Shown piece by piece: positions 51,612 through 60,082 of a DNA stretch of 64,000 nt. The notes beneath the pieces are model-generated. The model was not told where the DNA came from, did not search any database, and saw only the letters and a list, made by a program, of their open reading frames with translations. A program made the translations under genes and the position numbers. Source of the DNA: Virgibacillus sp. 7505 (GTDB taxonomy: Bacteria > Bacillota > Bacilli > Bacillales > Amphibacillaceae); the NCBI RefSeq assembly GCF_002272135.1, contig NZ_NPBF01000008.1, forward strand, positions 1 through 64,000, read 5' to 3'. Every line of letters starts with the position of its first letter. Position 1 is the first letter of the stretch.

Positions 51612-53885
51612 TTATGCAGCACATTTCCAGCTTTTATCGTGACCTTTGCCTTTCCCATTTCCTTTGTCTGCACCTTTATGTTTCCCATTATCAGTTTTAC
51701 ATGGAACCGGCTCTTCCGCTTGAGCTGACTTGACGATATTATCCGTTGCAACAGGTTTTAGCTGATACGTATCATTGAAGATAGATGAAATACCTGTAAT
51801 ATCAACTTTTTCTCCTTCTTGGAACTGTGAAGTGAAGGCATCATGATTCAATCCAATTCGATTGTCTACTCGCACACGCGTCACGTTTCCATCGGCTGCT
51901 TCTGCATCAAACTCAAACGTCCCATATGTGCCGACCGCTTCGATATTCTGGATTGTCACTTCACTAAGTTTGACAAGCTGCCCTTGGTTCGTGTCATCAA
52001 CCACAGAAACGGACTTAGGTGCTGGTACCTCTGCTTGGCCAATAATTTCGGACTTGATGATATCCGTTACTTCCACTTCTCCGTTATAGGTAGTTTTTAC
52101 AGCGCTGATTTGGACAAGGTCCCCTGCTTTAAAGCTGTCACTGTCTTGAAAAACATAAATACCGGCAGTGTCGTCTTGTACATAGAAACCTTTCCCGCCA
52201 AAGCTGCCCGGGGTTGATGTTACAACGCCCTCTATCGTAACGACCTCTCCATCCTGTACATTGCGCGCTTCCTCAATAGCTACCTGCTGCGGGAGCTCCA
52301 CCTCGTCTTCCGGCAAGGGTTCTGTTTCAACGTTTCCGACCTGTACAGACTTAGTCAGAAGATTGCTGCCATCCTTGCGAAGCCGCAAGCTTGCTGTACC
52401 ATCCGCAGTCGACGGATTCAATTGGGCAGGTACATCTGCTACAGCTCTTCCTGTCGCATCTGCAGTGACAGAGAAACTGCTGCTATATCCATAGCTGCTC
52501 GGCCAAGACCCGGTCGTATTGAACTTCCCGATTTGCTGTCCACCCGGTAAGTAAGCACCTAGCTGCAAACCAGTCAGCGTTTCACCCGGCTCCAGATCTT
52601 CCACCACAACTCGCACGCTGAATTCCTGCTGTGTTGGTAAAGTAGCAGGCGTCACAACGTCGTATGTTGGATTGGATGCTGCTTCATCAGATCCGTAGGA
52701 ACCAGCGGCAAACGTGCTCGGATCATACCAGCGATATCCGGCTGGCGGATTAGACCATGGTTCTGCTTGTGTTTCAGTAGTTTGCTCTGGATTTTCATTG
52801 ATTGTAGCTGTTTCAAGCAGGGGAGTCTCCTCACTCAAAGAAATAGATGTTTCCTCAAAGCTTGAATAGCTTTCCTTTTCACTCAACCACTCCATAACAT
52901 TAAGCAGATACTGCCCGTTATTACCTTCTCCTGTAAAGCCATCATACGTACGTTTCGTTCTGCCGCTGTCCTCGCGAAGATACTTAGGTGTAGCATCTTC
53001 TACAGGCGATGAGTCGCCAATGAATGCAGCTTTACCTTGCTCGACTTTGGATATTGCCGCAAAAGCACCTTCATCTATTCCACCGCCAGCGTAAACTCCC
53101 TGGTCGACAGCATTCGGCCAAGCTGGAATATTTTCCGGGAAATAAATTAAGCCTTTGGATTTCGTCGGGTCGAGAATTGTCAATGTAGCTCCTGCGTGTG
53201 ATTCAACGACTTCAATACCTTCTGTAATCCCAAAGGAATCAGATGGCTCGACCACAGTCTGTCCAGATTCAATATCTCCTACAGCATTGAATCGGAAGCG
53301 GATGCCGAAATTATCTCCTAGCCAGTCGGAGCTCTCTACACCTTGCATTCGATCAGAATTTGCTTCATCAGCCGACATACCTTTAGCTGGATCTTCAAAA
53401 GCTCCTCGGCGATAACCATTAAAGATTTCTCCAGAGTCCCAACGGTTGTAGTTGCGATCGGCATTATAATGATCTCCGATGAAGAAGATACTGCCGCCCT
53501 CCTGCGTGTAGCGCAGCATCGCATCCTGCTCTGATGTCTTGAAAGGGATGTTCGGTTCCGGAATGACGAAAACATCGTACGCACTAATATCCTCATACGT
53601 GATAGCGGATGTTTTTCGTAATTCCTTCACGTAGTAGCCTTCCTCAGCCAAGGCATTACCAAAATCAGAAAAAGCACCATCAATAACCCAGTCTGCCGCA
53701 CCAGCAGTCTGTCCATGTGTATTATCAAATAAGACCTTTTTTCCGTTCGCCTCCCCCTTTGGCTGTATTTCCGGTGCAGGGTCAGCTGCAGTTTCAGCTT
53801 GACTTTGTACTGCATAACCGAAGACTGTAAAAGGAATAAGCAAAACAGCCAATACGAAGAACTTCCAATCCATCGCTCTTTTCAC
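51612..53885 (-). CDS. Large secreted protein with GATase-like, CBM-like and OB-fold domains
   Basis: A 757-residue exported protein. A signal peptide (MDWKFFVLAVLLIPFTVFGY, cleavage likely after QSQA) is followed by a glutamine-amidotransferase/DUF4350-like domain (about 45-330: VLFDNTHGQTAGAADW, DVFVIPEPNIPF, GGSIFFIGDHYN), a beta-rich middle domain (about 415-520), two YhcR-type OB-fold repeats (about 545-730: VTIEGVVTSTPGSFGGKGFYVQDDTAGIYVFQ; GEKVDITGISSI) and a Lys/Gly-rich tail. OB domains of this type accompany secreted nucleases in Bacillus, yet no nuclease domain is seen. GTG start with AGGGAGG. A 7-bp dyad CATTTGT / ACAAATG lies at 53938-53961 upstream. Confidence 0.78.
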   Translation of the reverse strand: MKRAMDWKFFVLAVLLIPFTVFGYAVQSQAETAADPAPEIQPKGEANGKKVLFDNTHGQTAGAADWVIDGAFSDFGNALAEEGYYVKELRKTSAITYEDISAYDVFVIPEPNIPFKTSEQDAMLRYTQEGGSIFFIGDHYNADRNYNRWDSGEIFNGYRRGAFEDPAKGMSADEANSDRMQGVESSDWLGDNFGIRFRFNAVGDIESGQTVVEPSDSFGITEGIEVVESHAGATLTILDPTKSKGLIYFPENIPAWPNAVDQGVYAGGGIDEGAFAAISKVEQGKAAFIGDSSPVEDATPKYLREDSGRTKRTYDGFTGEGNNGQYLLNVMEWLSEKESYSSFEETSISLSEETPLLETATINENPEQTTETQAEPWSNPPAGYRWYDPSTFAAGSYGSDEAASNPTYDVVTPATLPTQQEFSVRVVVEDLEPGETLTGLQLGAYLPGGQQIGKFNTTGSWPSSYGYSSSFSVTADATGRAVADVPAQLNPSTADGTASLRLRKDGSNLLTKSVQVGNVETEPLPEDEVELPQQVAIEEARNVQDGEVVTIEGVVTSTPGSFGGKGFYVQDDTAGIYVFQDSDSFKAGDLVQISAVKTTYNGEVEVTDIIKSEIIGQAEVPAPKSVSVVDDTNQGQLVKLSEVTIQNIEAVGTYGTFEFDAEAADGNVTRVRVDNRIGLNHDAFTSQFQEGEKVDITGISSIFNDTYQLKPVATDNIVKSAQAEEPVPCKTDNGKHKGADKGNGKGKGHDKSWKCAA

Positions 53886-54043
53886 GAGCAGATTCCTCCC
53901 TTAATTTAATAGATTAAGCATAGCAAATACTCGTCTACATTTGTATTCGTTTACACAAATGCTACAAAGATAAGAGAATATTTACGCAGCTGTAATCCTA
54001 TTATGTAAAAGGAAGATTTATTATCATCCCACAACCTTCATAC

Positions 54044-54077
54044 AAAAAAACCTGCATGCTCAGCATGCAGGTTTTTT
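54044..54077. terminator. Terminator of the beta-helix protein gene
   Basis: AAAAAAACCTGCATGCT-C-AGCATGCAGGTTTTTT, overlapping the stop codon at 54077. Confidence 0.88.
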
Positions 54078-55486
54078 CAGTCTATGACTGCTTGTGCTGT
54101 GGTTCCTTCTTTCAGGGTGAAATCCTTACTGGAGGCGTCCATGTAATGCACTTCTATATAAGCCGAATCCTCTTCTTGTCCGGTTGCTTCCTTATAACTG
54201 GCAAAATCGCTATATTCTTGCTGTCTCCACACCCAGCTGTTTTCTTTGTCTTTATCGTATACATTTCTAGTCATGGAAGTATTGCTGTTTGTTTGGAAGT
54301 CATTTGCGATAAATAGACCATTCTTGCCGGCTGTGAACACATTATATGAAATCTCATTGCCGCTAATATCATGCTGCAGAAGCAGCTGACCGCCATAAAG
54401 GTCTTTTGTGTCATTTCTGAAAAGCACGTTATAGGTGATAGACGAATTTTTAGTTCCGCCTCGCTCCTCGTCATAGCCTCCAATTGAAATGCCTGTATAG
54501 TTATTTTCATATACTTCGTTTTCAGTAATTTCAATGTTATCAGCGTAATGTCCTTTATGCTCAGAAGTTGCTTCAATACCTAGATCATTTCGGAAAACTG
54601 TATTCGCTTTTATTTTGATATTCTTAGCACCATCTACATAAATGCCGCCTGCAGAGTAATCTTCTCCATATGCCGGATTGCCATAAGAAGAGTTATCATG
54701 CACTACATTGCCCTGAACTGTTCCGTTCCGTACATAATCTGCATCAGGGTCTTCCGATGTACCCTCATATCCAATCAGATCAATTCCGATATTGTTGTTA
54801 TGGCGAACGGTATTGCCTGTTACAGCAAATCCATCGATATTACCGTTCAGCACAACTGCTTCACTAAGACCAAGGGTTAATTCCTCAACAATATTATCCA
54901 TAACCCGTATTTGTTCCATTTTGCCGGTTCCATATACTGCGATGCCGTGGGCATTGCCTTCATCCGAAGCGTTCCCTATATGGTGGATATGATTTTGAAT
55001 GATAGTAATATGAGAGCTATTGCCCGTTACGAGGATACCCATCACAGCAAAGTCTGGAGAATCCACATTTAAATCCTGAATGGTTAGTCCTTGTATTGTG
55101 ATGTATTCGTTGTCATCAACATTCACAAGTGCTGTATCTTCTTCCATTACCTTTTCTTTTCCGCTGATGACCACTTCTTCATCTTCAAAATTCCGAATGA
55201 TAACTGGTGCCTCTTTCGCTCCGCTATGGACAGATTCAAATCCATCCGTATAAGTTCCTCCACGAATATAAACGGTTGTACCTGCGGTGGCATGATCCAC
55301 AGCTGCCTGTATCGTACGAAGGGGCTTTTCTTTCGTTCCTTCATTCTCATCGTTGCCATCAGTAGCAACGAATAGCTGTTTGGGAGCGGTCACTGCTTCC
55401 ACTTCCTTCTTGTTGTTCGACGCAATCGAATAGATGCCCACGCCAATCAAGCACAGTACGATTGCGGCCAGAATCGTTATTCTCAT
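54077..55486 (-). CDS. Secreted right-handed parallel beta-helix protein (DUF1565/pectate-lyase-like)
   Basis: A 469-residue protein that begins with a membrane/signal segment (ITILAAIVLCLIGVGIYSIA), continues with a DUF1565-type cap (LFVATDGNDENEGTKEKPLRTIQAAVDHA) and about ten beta-helix coils (NSSHITIIQNHIHHIGN, GFAVTGNTVRHNNNIGID, NIKIKANTVFRNDLGIEA, NIEITENEVYENNYTGISIGG). The fold is that of PL9/PL1 polysaccharide lyases and mannuronan epimerases; catalytic residues cannot be assigned, though pectin use fits the kdu/kdg genes at 30-36 kb. The start is uncertain (frame open to a GTG at 55585). Confidence 0.75.
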   Translation of the reverse strand: MRITILAAIVLCLIGVGIYSIASNNKKEVEAVTAPKQLFVATDGNDENEGTKEKPLRTIQAAVDHATAGTTVYIRGGTYTDGFESVHSGAKEAPVIIRNFEDEEVVISGKEKVMEEDTALVNVDDNEYITIQGLTIQDLNVDSPDFAVMGILVTGNSSHITIIQNHIHHIGNASDEGNAHGIAVYGTGKMEQIRVMDNIVEELTLGLSEAVVLNGNIDGFAVTGNTVRHNNNIGIDLIGYEGTSEDPDADYVRNGTVQGNVVHDNSSYGNPAYGEDYSAGGIYVDGAKNIKIKANTVFRNDLGIEATSEHKGHYADNIEITENEVYENNYTGISIGGYDEERGGTKNSSITYNVLFRNDTKDLYGGQLLLQHDISGNEISYNVFTAGKNGLFIANDFQTNSNTSMTRNVYDKDKENSWVWRQQEYSDFASYKEATGQEEDSAYIEVHYMDASSKDFTLKEGTTAQAVID

Positions 55487-55598
55487 TAGCTGACTCTTTT
55501 CTATGCAAAATTTGCCGTTCTTGGCTACTGCTAGTATGATACCGTTCATTAGGCAATTTGTATAGGAGTCCTGCTCAATCTTCACAATATCTTTATTC

Positions 55599-55994
55599 TC
55601 ACAAAAATCGCTCTTTTAATTCGGGTGATGGCAGCATGCATTGATCTTGTTTGCCGAACCAGCGGTAACGATTTTTAGCCACATATCGGTAAACCATATC
55701 TCGAATTGGCCGCGGAATGATAAGAGCTGCAGCAGCCAATTTCCATACACCATCCAGATTTCGGGCGATACGCAAAATCGCACTGGATTGCATATAAACC
55801 TTGCCATTTTCCACAAGTATGATGCTGTCTACGTTATCCGGAATTTGCTTAGTCTCTTTCAGCTGTCCGCCAAAATCGCTTTGGAGGGAGGCGAAATTGA
55901 AGTAAGCAGCTTCGTCATGTTTGATGATAAATTGGACACTGCTATTACATAAGTTGCAAACACCATCAAAAAGAATGATTGCCTTGCTATCCAT
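55599..55994 (-). CDS. DCC-family thiol-disulfide oxidoreductase-like protein (YuxK type)
   Basis: A 131-residue protein with the defining motif FDGVCNLCN (DxxCxxC) and the C-terminal RYRWFGKQDQCMLPSPE. DUF393/DCC proteins have a thioredoxin-like fold and presumably redox activity. ATG at 55994 chosen by the AAGGAGGG site. Last gene of a four-gene minus-strand operon. Confidence 0.88.
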   Translation of the reverse strand: MDSKAIILFDGVCNLCNSSVQFIIKHDEAAYFNFASLQSDFGGQLKETKQIPDNVDSIILVENGKVYMQSSAILRIARNLDGVWKLAAAALIIPRPIRDMVYRYVAKNRYRWFGKQDQCMLPSPELKERFL

Positions 55995-56010
55995 TCTATC
56001 CCTCCTTCTG

Positions 56011-56514
56011 TTATTCACTCACTCTATTATGAAGCATCAATTCATTCTCCCTTGTTAGATAGGTCGTCTTATAAACTTCCTGCCGATCCAAGTTCTTTTC
56101 CATCAATGTTACATAATATGTTTCCTTTTCCCCCGGAACGATTTCAATAACCGTTTCTCTCGTGAAACGCTCTCCGAATAGCTCCCACCTTTCTACTTTT
56201 CCTGTTTCCGCAGGGAATCCTCCGTTTTCTTCCTGACCATGCCGCTGTGTAACGAATATAATTGCTTCCCTGGCAGAATAACCTGGATCGATGTCTCCCT
56301 TCTCATCAATTGGAGGCGATGCCGATTGCACCTGACCAATAAGGAAAACCGTCAAGTAAGCTAGGATTGGCACATACAGCACCAGCCATCCGATACGCGC
56401 CTTTTTCGTTATATATATTAGACCGAGTTCGATCAAAGCGAACAGTATCGCCAAAAATGCACCTAGACCAGCAGCAAACAGAAAAGCAGCAGAACTTTGA
56501 GAGGAAAGACTCAA
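56011..56514 (-). CDS. Membrane protein of unknown function
   Basis: A 167-residue protein with two or three N-terminal helices (AFLFAAGLGAFLAILFALIELGLIYI; IGWLVLYVPILAYLTVFLIG) and an extracytoplasmic beta-rich part (VIFVTQRHGQEENGG ... YYVTLMEKNLDRQEVYKTTYL). The TTG start overlaps the preceding stop (TTGA), with no ribosome site of its own, so it depends on coupled translation. Family not recognised. Confidence 0.7.
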   Translation of the reverse strand: MSLSSQSSAAFLFAAGLGAFLAILFALIELGLIYITKKARIGWLVLYVPILAYLTVFLIGQVQSASPPIDEKGDIDPGYSAREAIIFVTQRHGQEENGGFPAETGKVERWELFGERFTRETVIEIVPGEKETYYVTLMEKNLDRQEVYKTTYLTRENELMLHNRVSE

Positions 56515-56777
56515 GACTGCAAACGGCAGTCCCCTAATCCATGCAGTGCAATATAAAGTCCTATCTTCCCCGGATCAACTGGTTTTACTTTCCTGCTGAT
56601 CAGCCTGGAAATGCAGATGCCATAAATAAAAATAAAAGGACTCATATACATAGCGAAGATAAGTGCTCCTCCAATGCTTATGTCCTGATCCATCTGTAAA
56701 AAGCCGTTTAAACCGACACATAAAGAAAACATACTAACAAGTAAAAAGCCTGCACCAAATTTATGCCCGATGTTCAT
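56511..56777 (-). CDS. Small membrane protein of unknown function
   Basis: An 88-residue protein with two to three hydrophobic helices (FGAGFLLVSMFSLCVGLNGFL, IGGALIFAMYMSPFIFIYGICI). Its ATG overlaps the stop of the kinase-like gene upstream by ATGA and its stop overlaps the next start. Family not recognised. Confidence 0.68.
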   Translation of the reverse strand: MNIGHKFGAGFLLVSMFSLCVGLNGFLQMDQDISIGGALIFAMYMSPFIFIYGICISRLISRKVKPVDPGKIGLYIALHGLGDCRLQS

Positions 56778-57343
56778 TGCATATCCTCTAAACCAAAATG
56801 CTGAATGATCACCTCTGCTGTCTCAGAAGCCGAGAGATCATCGGTTTGAAGCCGTAGATAATTTGTTGCCTTGATTTCTCCCTCTCTTGATTGAAGGCGC
56901 CTTGTTTCCATCGTGCGGAGAAGATCCGCTTCCGAAAAGGCAATATTCCTTTTTGTCGGCTTATGCTCCAAACGGTTCTCGGTTACGTTGCGTTTCAATC
57001 TGATATCGACATCTGCTTACAATTCGACGAAATAGACTGTTATACGCTGCTGTTTAAAGATTGCACACATTCTATCAACCGTTTCCCAATCTTCCTGACT
57101 TGAAAAATCCCATACATAAGTGAATATAAAACCCGGAAGATTTGTCTTAGCTACCGATTGGAATATTTCTTCTCTAAAAAGCGTGGATAGACGCCACATT
57201 TCCTCACTAAATCCGAAGAAAGGTACTAGCAAATCGATTGTCATATGATTGTGCAGCAATCGATATCCCATCCGTTTCTCAAGCTCTTGCCCGACTGTCA
57301 TTTTCCCGACAGCCTGCGGACCAAATAGTAAGATGACTTTCAC
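56774..57343 (-). pseudogene. P-loop nucleotide kinase-like gene interrupted by an in-frame stop
   Basis: Reading from a GTG at 57343 (AAAAGGGG upstream) gives VKVILLFGPQAVGKMTVGQE (Walker A GPQAVGKMT) ... FIFTYVWDFSSQEDWETVD ... VYFVEL, then a TAA at 57017-57019, and continues in the same frame as ADVDIRLKRNVTENRLEHKP ... GEIKATNYLRLQTDD to 56774. Both parts belong to one AAA_33/shikimate-kinase-like family of about 185 residues, in which the VEL is normally followed by Glu; one GAA to TAA change explains the break. It is the first gene of a four-gene operon. A sequencing error or recent inactivation are the two explanations. Confidence 0.8.
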
Positions 57344-57419
57344 AAAACCACCCCTTTTCCTAAGTGTATCAATAATAAAGTAATATTTGTAAATTTTTGT
57401 ATGGATGAAAGACGCATGG

Positions 57420-57452
57420 AAAAAACCGCAGAGCACGCAGCCCTGCGGTTTC
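57420..57452 (-). terminator. Terminator of the 44-aa peptide gene
   Basis: AAACCGCAG...CTGCGGTTT stem followed by T run on the minus strand. Confidence 0.8.
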
Positions 57453-57455
57453 GCC

Positions 57456-57590
57456 TTAGAAGAATAGTTTGATAAATTTATGTGCAGCATCCAGTAGTTG
57501 ATTGCAAGCTGTAGGGATGACAGTGAAGAGTGCGAGCAGAAGAGCCAGATTATCTTTTGGCTGTTTTGGATTGGTTGGGGAATCCTTCAT
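57456..57590 (-). CDS. Small hydrophobic peptide of unknown function
   Basis: A 44-residue peptide: basic/Pro-rich head MKDSPTNPKQPKDN and a hydrophobic helix LALLLALFTVIPTACNQLL, ending HKFIKLFF. AAGGGAGG lies ten bases before the ATG and a terminator follows the stop, so the unit is complete. Divergent from the LCP gene across the shared dyad; on this strand TTGACA-16-CATAAT can serve as its promoter. Confidence 0.62.
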   Translation of the reverse strand: MKDSPTNPKQPKDNLALLLALFTVIPTACNQLLDAAHKFIKLFF

Positions 57591-57703
57591 GGCAGACATT
57601 CCTCCCTTCAAAAACTCATCGGGCAGGTCTGTTGCTGGGAAGTAAAGTCCGATAACTGTTACGATACAGTTAGTATCCCTCATGTGCTGATAATTATGTA
57701 TGC

Positions 57704-57735
57704 TGTTGACAAAATGTCAACAACAGCGTACCTTT
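57704..57735 (+). promoter_or_regulatory. 19-bp dyad/promoter upstream of the LCP gene (copy 1)
   Basis: TGTTGACAAAATGTCAACA (57704-57722), a perfect 7-5-7 inverted repeat containing the -35 TTGACA, followed five bases later by GTACCTTT (TACCTT is 17 bp after TTGACA). The same composite occurs at 59405-59436. Outer bases GC...AGC extend the dyad imperfectly. Confidence 0.78.
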
Positions 57736-57757
57736 TAATGGTTAGGGGGATACGCAA

Positions 57758-58690
57758 ATGGAAAAACAACGGCACACAAGACGTAAGAAGAAGCGACGAA
57801 TAGGCAGGTATATCCTACTCATCCTCCTTGTGCTCCTAATTGGGGCTGGTTCCTTCCTTTTCCTTACTGCAAAAGATGTAAAGCAGACGGTGGACGGTAT
57901 ACAGAAGGAATCTGCAGCTATTGATGATGGCGTAACATCGGAAAAAGTGAAGAACAAAGAGCGCATCAATATCCTGCTGCTTGGTGTTGATGAACGTGAT
58001 GGTGATGCAGGACGCTCTGATGCGCTTTTGATGATGTCCTTGGATCCTGCTTCAGAATCAATGGATTTAATCAGTATCCCACGGGATACGCGTACAGAAA
58101 TTGTCGGTCACGGTACAGTGGATAAGATCAATCACGCCTACGCATTTGGCGGAGTGGATATGTCCATTAATACGGTTGAAAACCTTTTTGATACGGATAT
58201 TGATTATTTCGTGGAGATAAATATGGAAGGATTATCCGATCTGGTTGATGCTGTTGGCGGAATAACTGTACAGAATGAATTAGACTGGTATGATGAAGGA
58301 TTTTATAAGAAGGACTATCATTATAAAAAAGGCGAAATCACCCTGGATGGTCCTCAGGCTCTTGGTTATGCAAGGATGAGACATTTGGATCCGGAAGGTG
58401 ATTTCGGGAGGAATGCCCGTCAGCGCCAAGTGATCGAAGCTGTGATCAATAAAGGAGCAAGCATTAAATCGGTTAACAAGATTGACGAACTACTTAAAGT
58501 GATGGGCAATAATGTACAGACGAATCTTAATCTTTCTTCCATGCAGCATTTGTTTACAGATTACCGGAATGTCCGGCAGTCTGTCCAAGAACATGAGATG
58601 AAAGGACAAGGTACAACCATTGATGGTATCTACTATCTGCTCATCCCTGATGAAGAGATTCAAACCATACATGATAGCATCAGCAAATAA
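57758..58690 (+). CDS. LytR-CpsA-Psr (LCP) family cell-wall glycopolymer transferase
   Basis: A 310-residue protein: basic cytoplasmic N-terminus, one membrane helix (YILLILLVLLIGAGSFLFLTA, about 18-38) and the extracellular LCP domain (INILLLGVDERDGDAGRSDALLM, LISIPRDTRTEI, INHAYAFGG, VDAVGGITV, LGYARMRHLDPEGDFGRNARQ). Arg and Asp residues that bind the polyprenyl diphosphate are conserved. LCP enzymes move wall teichoic acid or capsule from undecaprenyl-PP to peptidoglycan. Monocistronic; expression shares an operator with the DedA-UppP operon. Confidence 0.92.
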   Translation: MEKQRHTRRKKKRRIGRYILLILLVLLIGAGSFLFLTAKDVKQTVDGIQKESAAIDDGVTSEKVKNKERINILLLGVDERDGDAGRSDALLMMSLDPASESMDLISIPRDTRTEIVGHGTVDKINHAYAFGGVDMSINTVENLFDTDIDYFVEINMEGLSDLVDAVGGITVQNELDWYDEGFYKKDYHYKKGEITLDGPQALGYARMRHLDPEGDFGRNARQRQVIEAVINKGASIKSVNKIDELLKVMGNNVQTNLNLSSMQHLFTDYRNVRQSVQEHEMKGQGTTIDGIYYLLIPDEEIQTIHDSISK

Positions 58691-58717
58691 AGCGATCCAC
58701 AACGGATCGCTTTTTTC
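58691..58717. terminator. Bidirectional terminator
   Basis: AGCGATCC-ACAAC-GGATCGCTTTTTT between convergent genes. Confidence 0.88.
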
Positions 58718-58723
58718 TACTAG

Positions 58724-59392
58724 TCATGCAATAGATTTTTCCTTCTGTAATAAAAATGCGGCAAATAACAAAATGACTGCAACCCATAAACTGTGAAGAC
58801 CAATCATTCGTTCACTAAAGCTACCGAGTGCGGCACCAAGCAGATAGAGGAGAATTGCTGCTCCTCTAAGATAAGTATCAACCATGGATTGTGACCTACG
58901 AGTAACCCAGTCTGCGATTCCTTCAACAAAGGCAGCCAGCGTGCTAGTCAACACTGTGGAGGAAACCCCAGCGACCTTCATATTCCTGCCAGCAATGGTC
59001 TGCATTCCCATAGCTGCACTTAAAGACACCAATAACACAATAGACCAGATAGAGGAAGCCGGTACGAAGAGTACGCACAATGCAATGATTGTCAGCCACA
59101 CAAACTCGGCAAACACTATTCTTCTTGGCTCTCCTTTTTCTTTTCCAACTATTTTAGTTGCTAAGATTCCTATGACAAATCCAAGTAAAGCAAATAATGC
59201 GTTACTGATTACGACCTGCCTTGCATCTCCTAAACCAATTCCAAGGAGAACGATATTCCCTGTCATATTTGCAGTAAACACATGTGCTAATCCGATATAT
59301 CCCAATACATCGACAAGTCCTGAAACGACACATAGAATCAAAACTGCCGCTTGAAAATTTCTATGCACTTCCATCCCTTCTTTCTCTTTCAT
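58724..59392 (-). CDS. DUF1275 (YoaK-like) membrane protein
   Basis: A 222-residue, six-helix membrane protein with the DUF1275 signature VSGLVDVLGYIGLAHVFTANMTGNIVLLG and MGMQTIAGRNMKVAGVSSTVLTSTLA. Function unknown; often called YoaK. ATG at 59392 preceded by GAGG at five bases; the open frame reaches into the neighbouring dyad, which then lies directly upstream of this start. Confidence 0.85.
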   Translation of the reverse strand: MKEKEGMEVHRNFQAAVLILCVVSGLVDVLGYIGLAHVFTANMTGNIVLLGIGLGDARQVVISNALFALLGFVIGILATKIVGKEKGEPRRIVFAEFVWLTIIALCVLFVPASSIWSIVLLVSLSAAMGMQTIAGRNMKVAGVSSTVLTSTLAAFVEGIADWVTRRSQSMVDTYLRGAAILLYLLGAALGSFSERMIGLHSLWVAVILLFAAFLLQKEKSIA

Positions 59393-59404
59393 TTCTACCT
59401 CATT

Positions 59405-59437
59405 TATTGACAAATTGTCAACACTCTTGTACCTTTA
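59405..59437 (+). promoter_or_regulatory. 19-bp dyad/promoter upstream of the XRE/YkvA-DedA-UppP operon (copy 2)
   Basis: TATTGACAAATTGTCAACA (59405-59423) differs from copy 1 at only two of 19 positions; TTGACAA-A-TTGTCAA is a perfect inverted repeat. GTACCTTT again follows after five bases, placing TACCTT 17 bp after TTGACA. Confidence 0.78.
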
Positions 59438-59468
59438 ACAGGTGATTGAACAAAGGAGGCATCTTTTC

Positions 59469-60068
59469 ATGCAAATGAATGACAAGCTAATCACATTATT
59501 GAAGCATAAAACCAAAGAAAAAGGTTTATCGATGCGTGCTTTAAGCAGGCAAACTGGCATCGATCCAGCAATTGTTTCCAAGATCATGAATGGAAAACGC
59601 AATGCAACGGTAAATCATTTACATAAATTGAGCCAATCATTGGACGTGCCCCTTGAAGAATTAATGACTGCAGCCGGCTTTATTGAATCCGCACCGATTG
59701 ATGGGCAGCAGCATCTACTAGCTCTTTGTCAGCAAGCTGATCCAGATTTCAGTCAGGGACGCGTAGAAAAACAGCTTGCTTCATACGAGGAAGTCGCACT
59801 TACTGATGGCGGAAAACAAATTATTGACGAGAAATTCGAAGAGAAGCTTCATGCAGTTGGAAGTGTCGGCAAGCTTGTCAAAGACTTGAAGCAGATGTAC
59901 GTCAAGTTTCAGACCGGCGCGGGATCTAAACGTGAATTGATCATTCTCGGAGCAGCATTGTTATATTTCATCAATCCAATTGATGCGCTTCCTGATTATA
60001 TTTTCCCTTTTGGATATCTGGATGATACCTTGGCAGTGCATTCCGCTATGCAGGCTACCAATAAATAA
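59469..60068 (+). CDS. XRE-type DNA-binding protein fused to a YkvA (DUF1232) membrane domain
   Basis: A 199-residue protein: N-terminal Cro/C1 helix-turn-helix (about residues 6-62: LSMRALSRQTGIDPAIVSKIMNGK, ATVNHLHKLSQSLDVPLEELM), a linker, and a C-terminal DUF1232 domain with the YkvA hallmark LLYFINPIDALPDYIFPFGYLDD (about 160-185). The latter suggests contact with the membrane. AAAGGAGG nine bases before the ATG. First gene of the operon with dedA and uppP; it is the natural candidate to bind the dyad in front of it. Confidence 0.87.
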   Translation: MQMNDKLITLLKHKTKEKGLSMRALSRQTGIDPAIVSKIMNGKRNATVNHLHKLSQSLDVPLEELMTAAGFIESAPIDGQQHLLALCQQADPDFSQGRVEKQLASYEEVALTDGGKQIIDEKFEEKLHAVGSVGKLVKDLKQMYVKFQTGAGSKRELIILGAALLYFINPIDALPDYIFPFGYLDDTLAVHSAMQATNK

Positions 60069-60082
60069 AAGGAGAAACGCTT

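Noticed and set aside
51512-51660. AGGAGG followed by ATG AAG AGG AAT on the plus strand near 51552
   Set aside because: SD to ATG spacing is only two bases and the frame runs antisense through a terminator and the 3' end of a real gene.
51557-51751. Minus-strand frame of 64 codons overlapping the 3' end of the secreted protein gene
   Set aside because: It runs through the terminator and the Lys/Gly tail of the real gene in another frame and has no ribosome site.
57704-57760. ECF sigma promoter reading (AAC...CGTA) for the LCP gene
   Set aside because: The second copy of the element has TGTA instead of CGTA and no TGAAAC at the required distance, so a SigA-type promoter with an operator fits both copies better.
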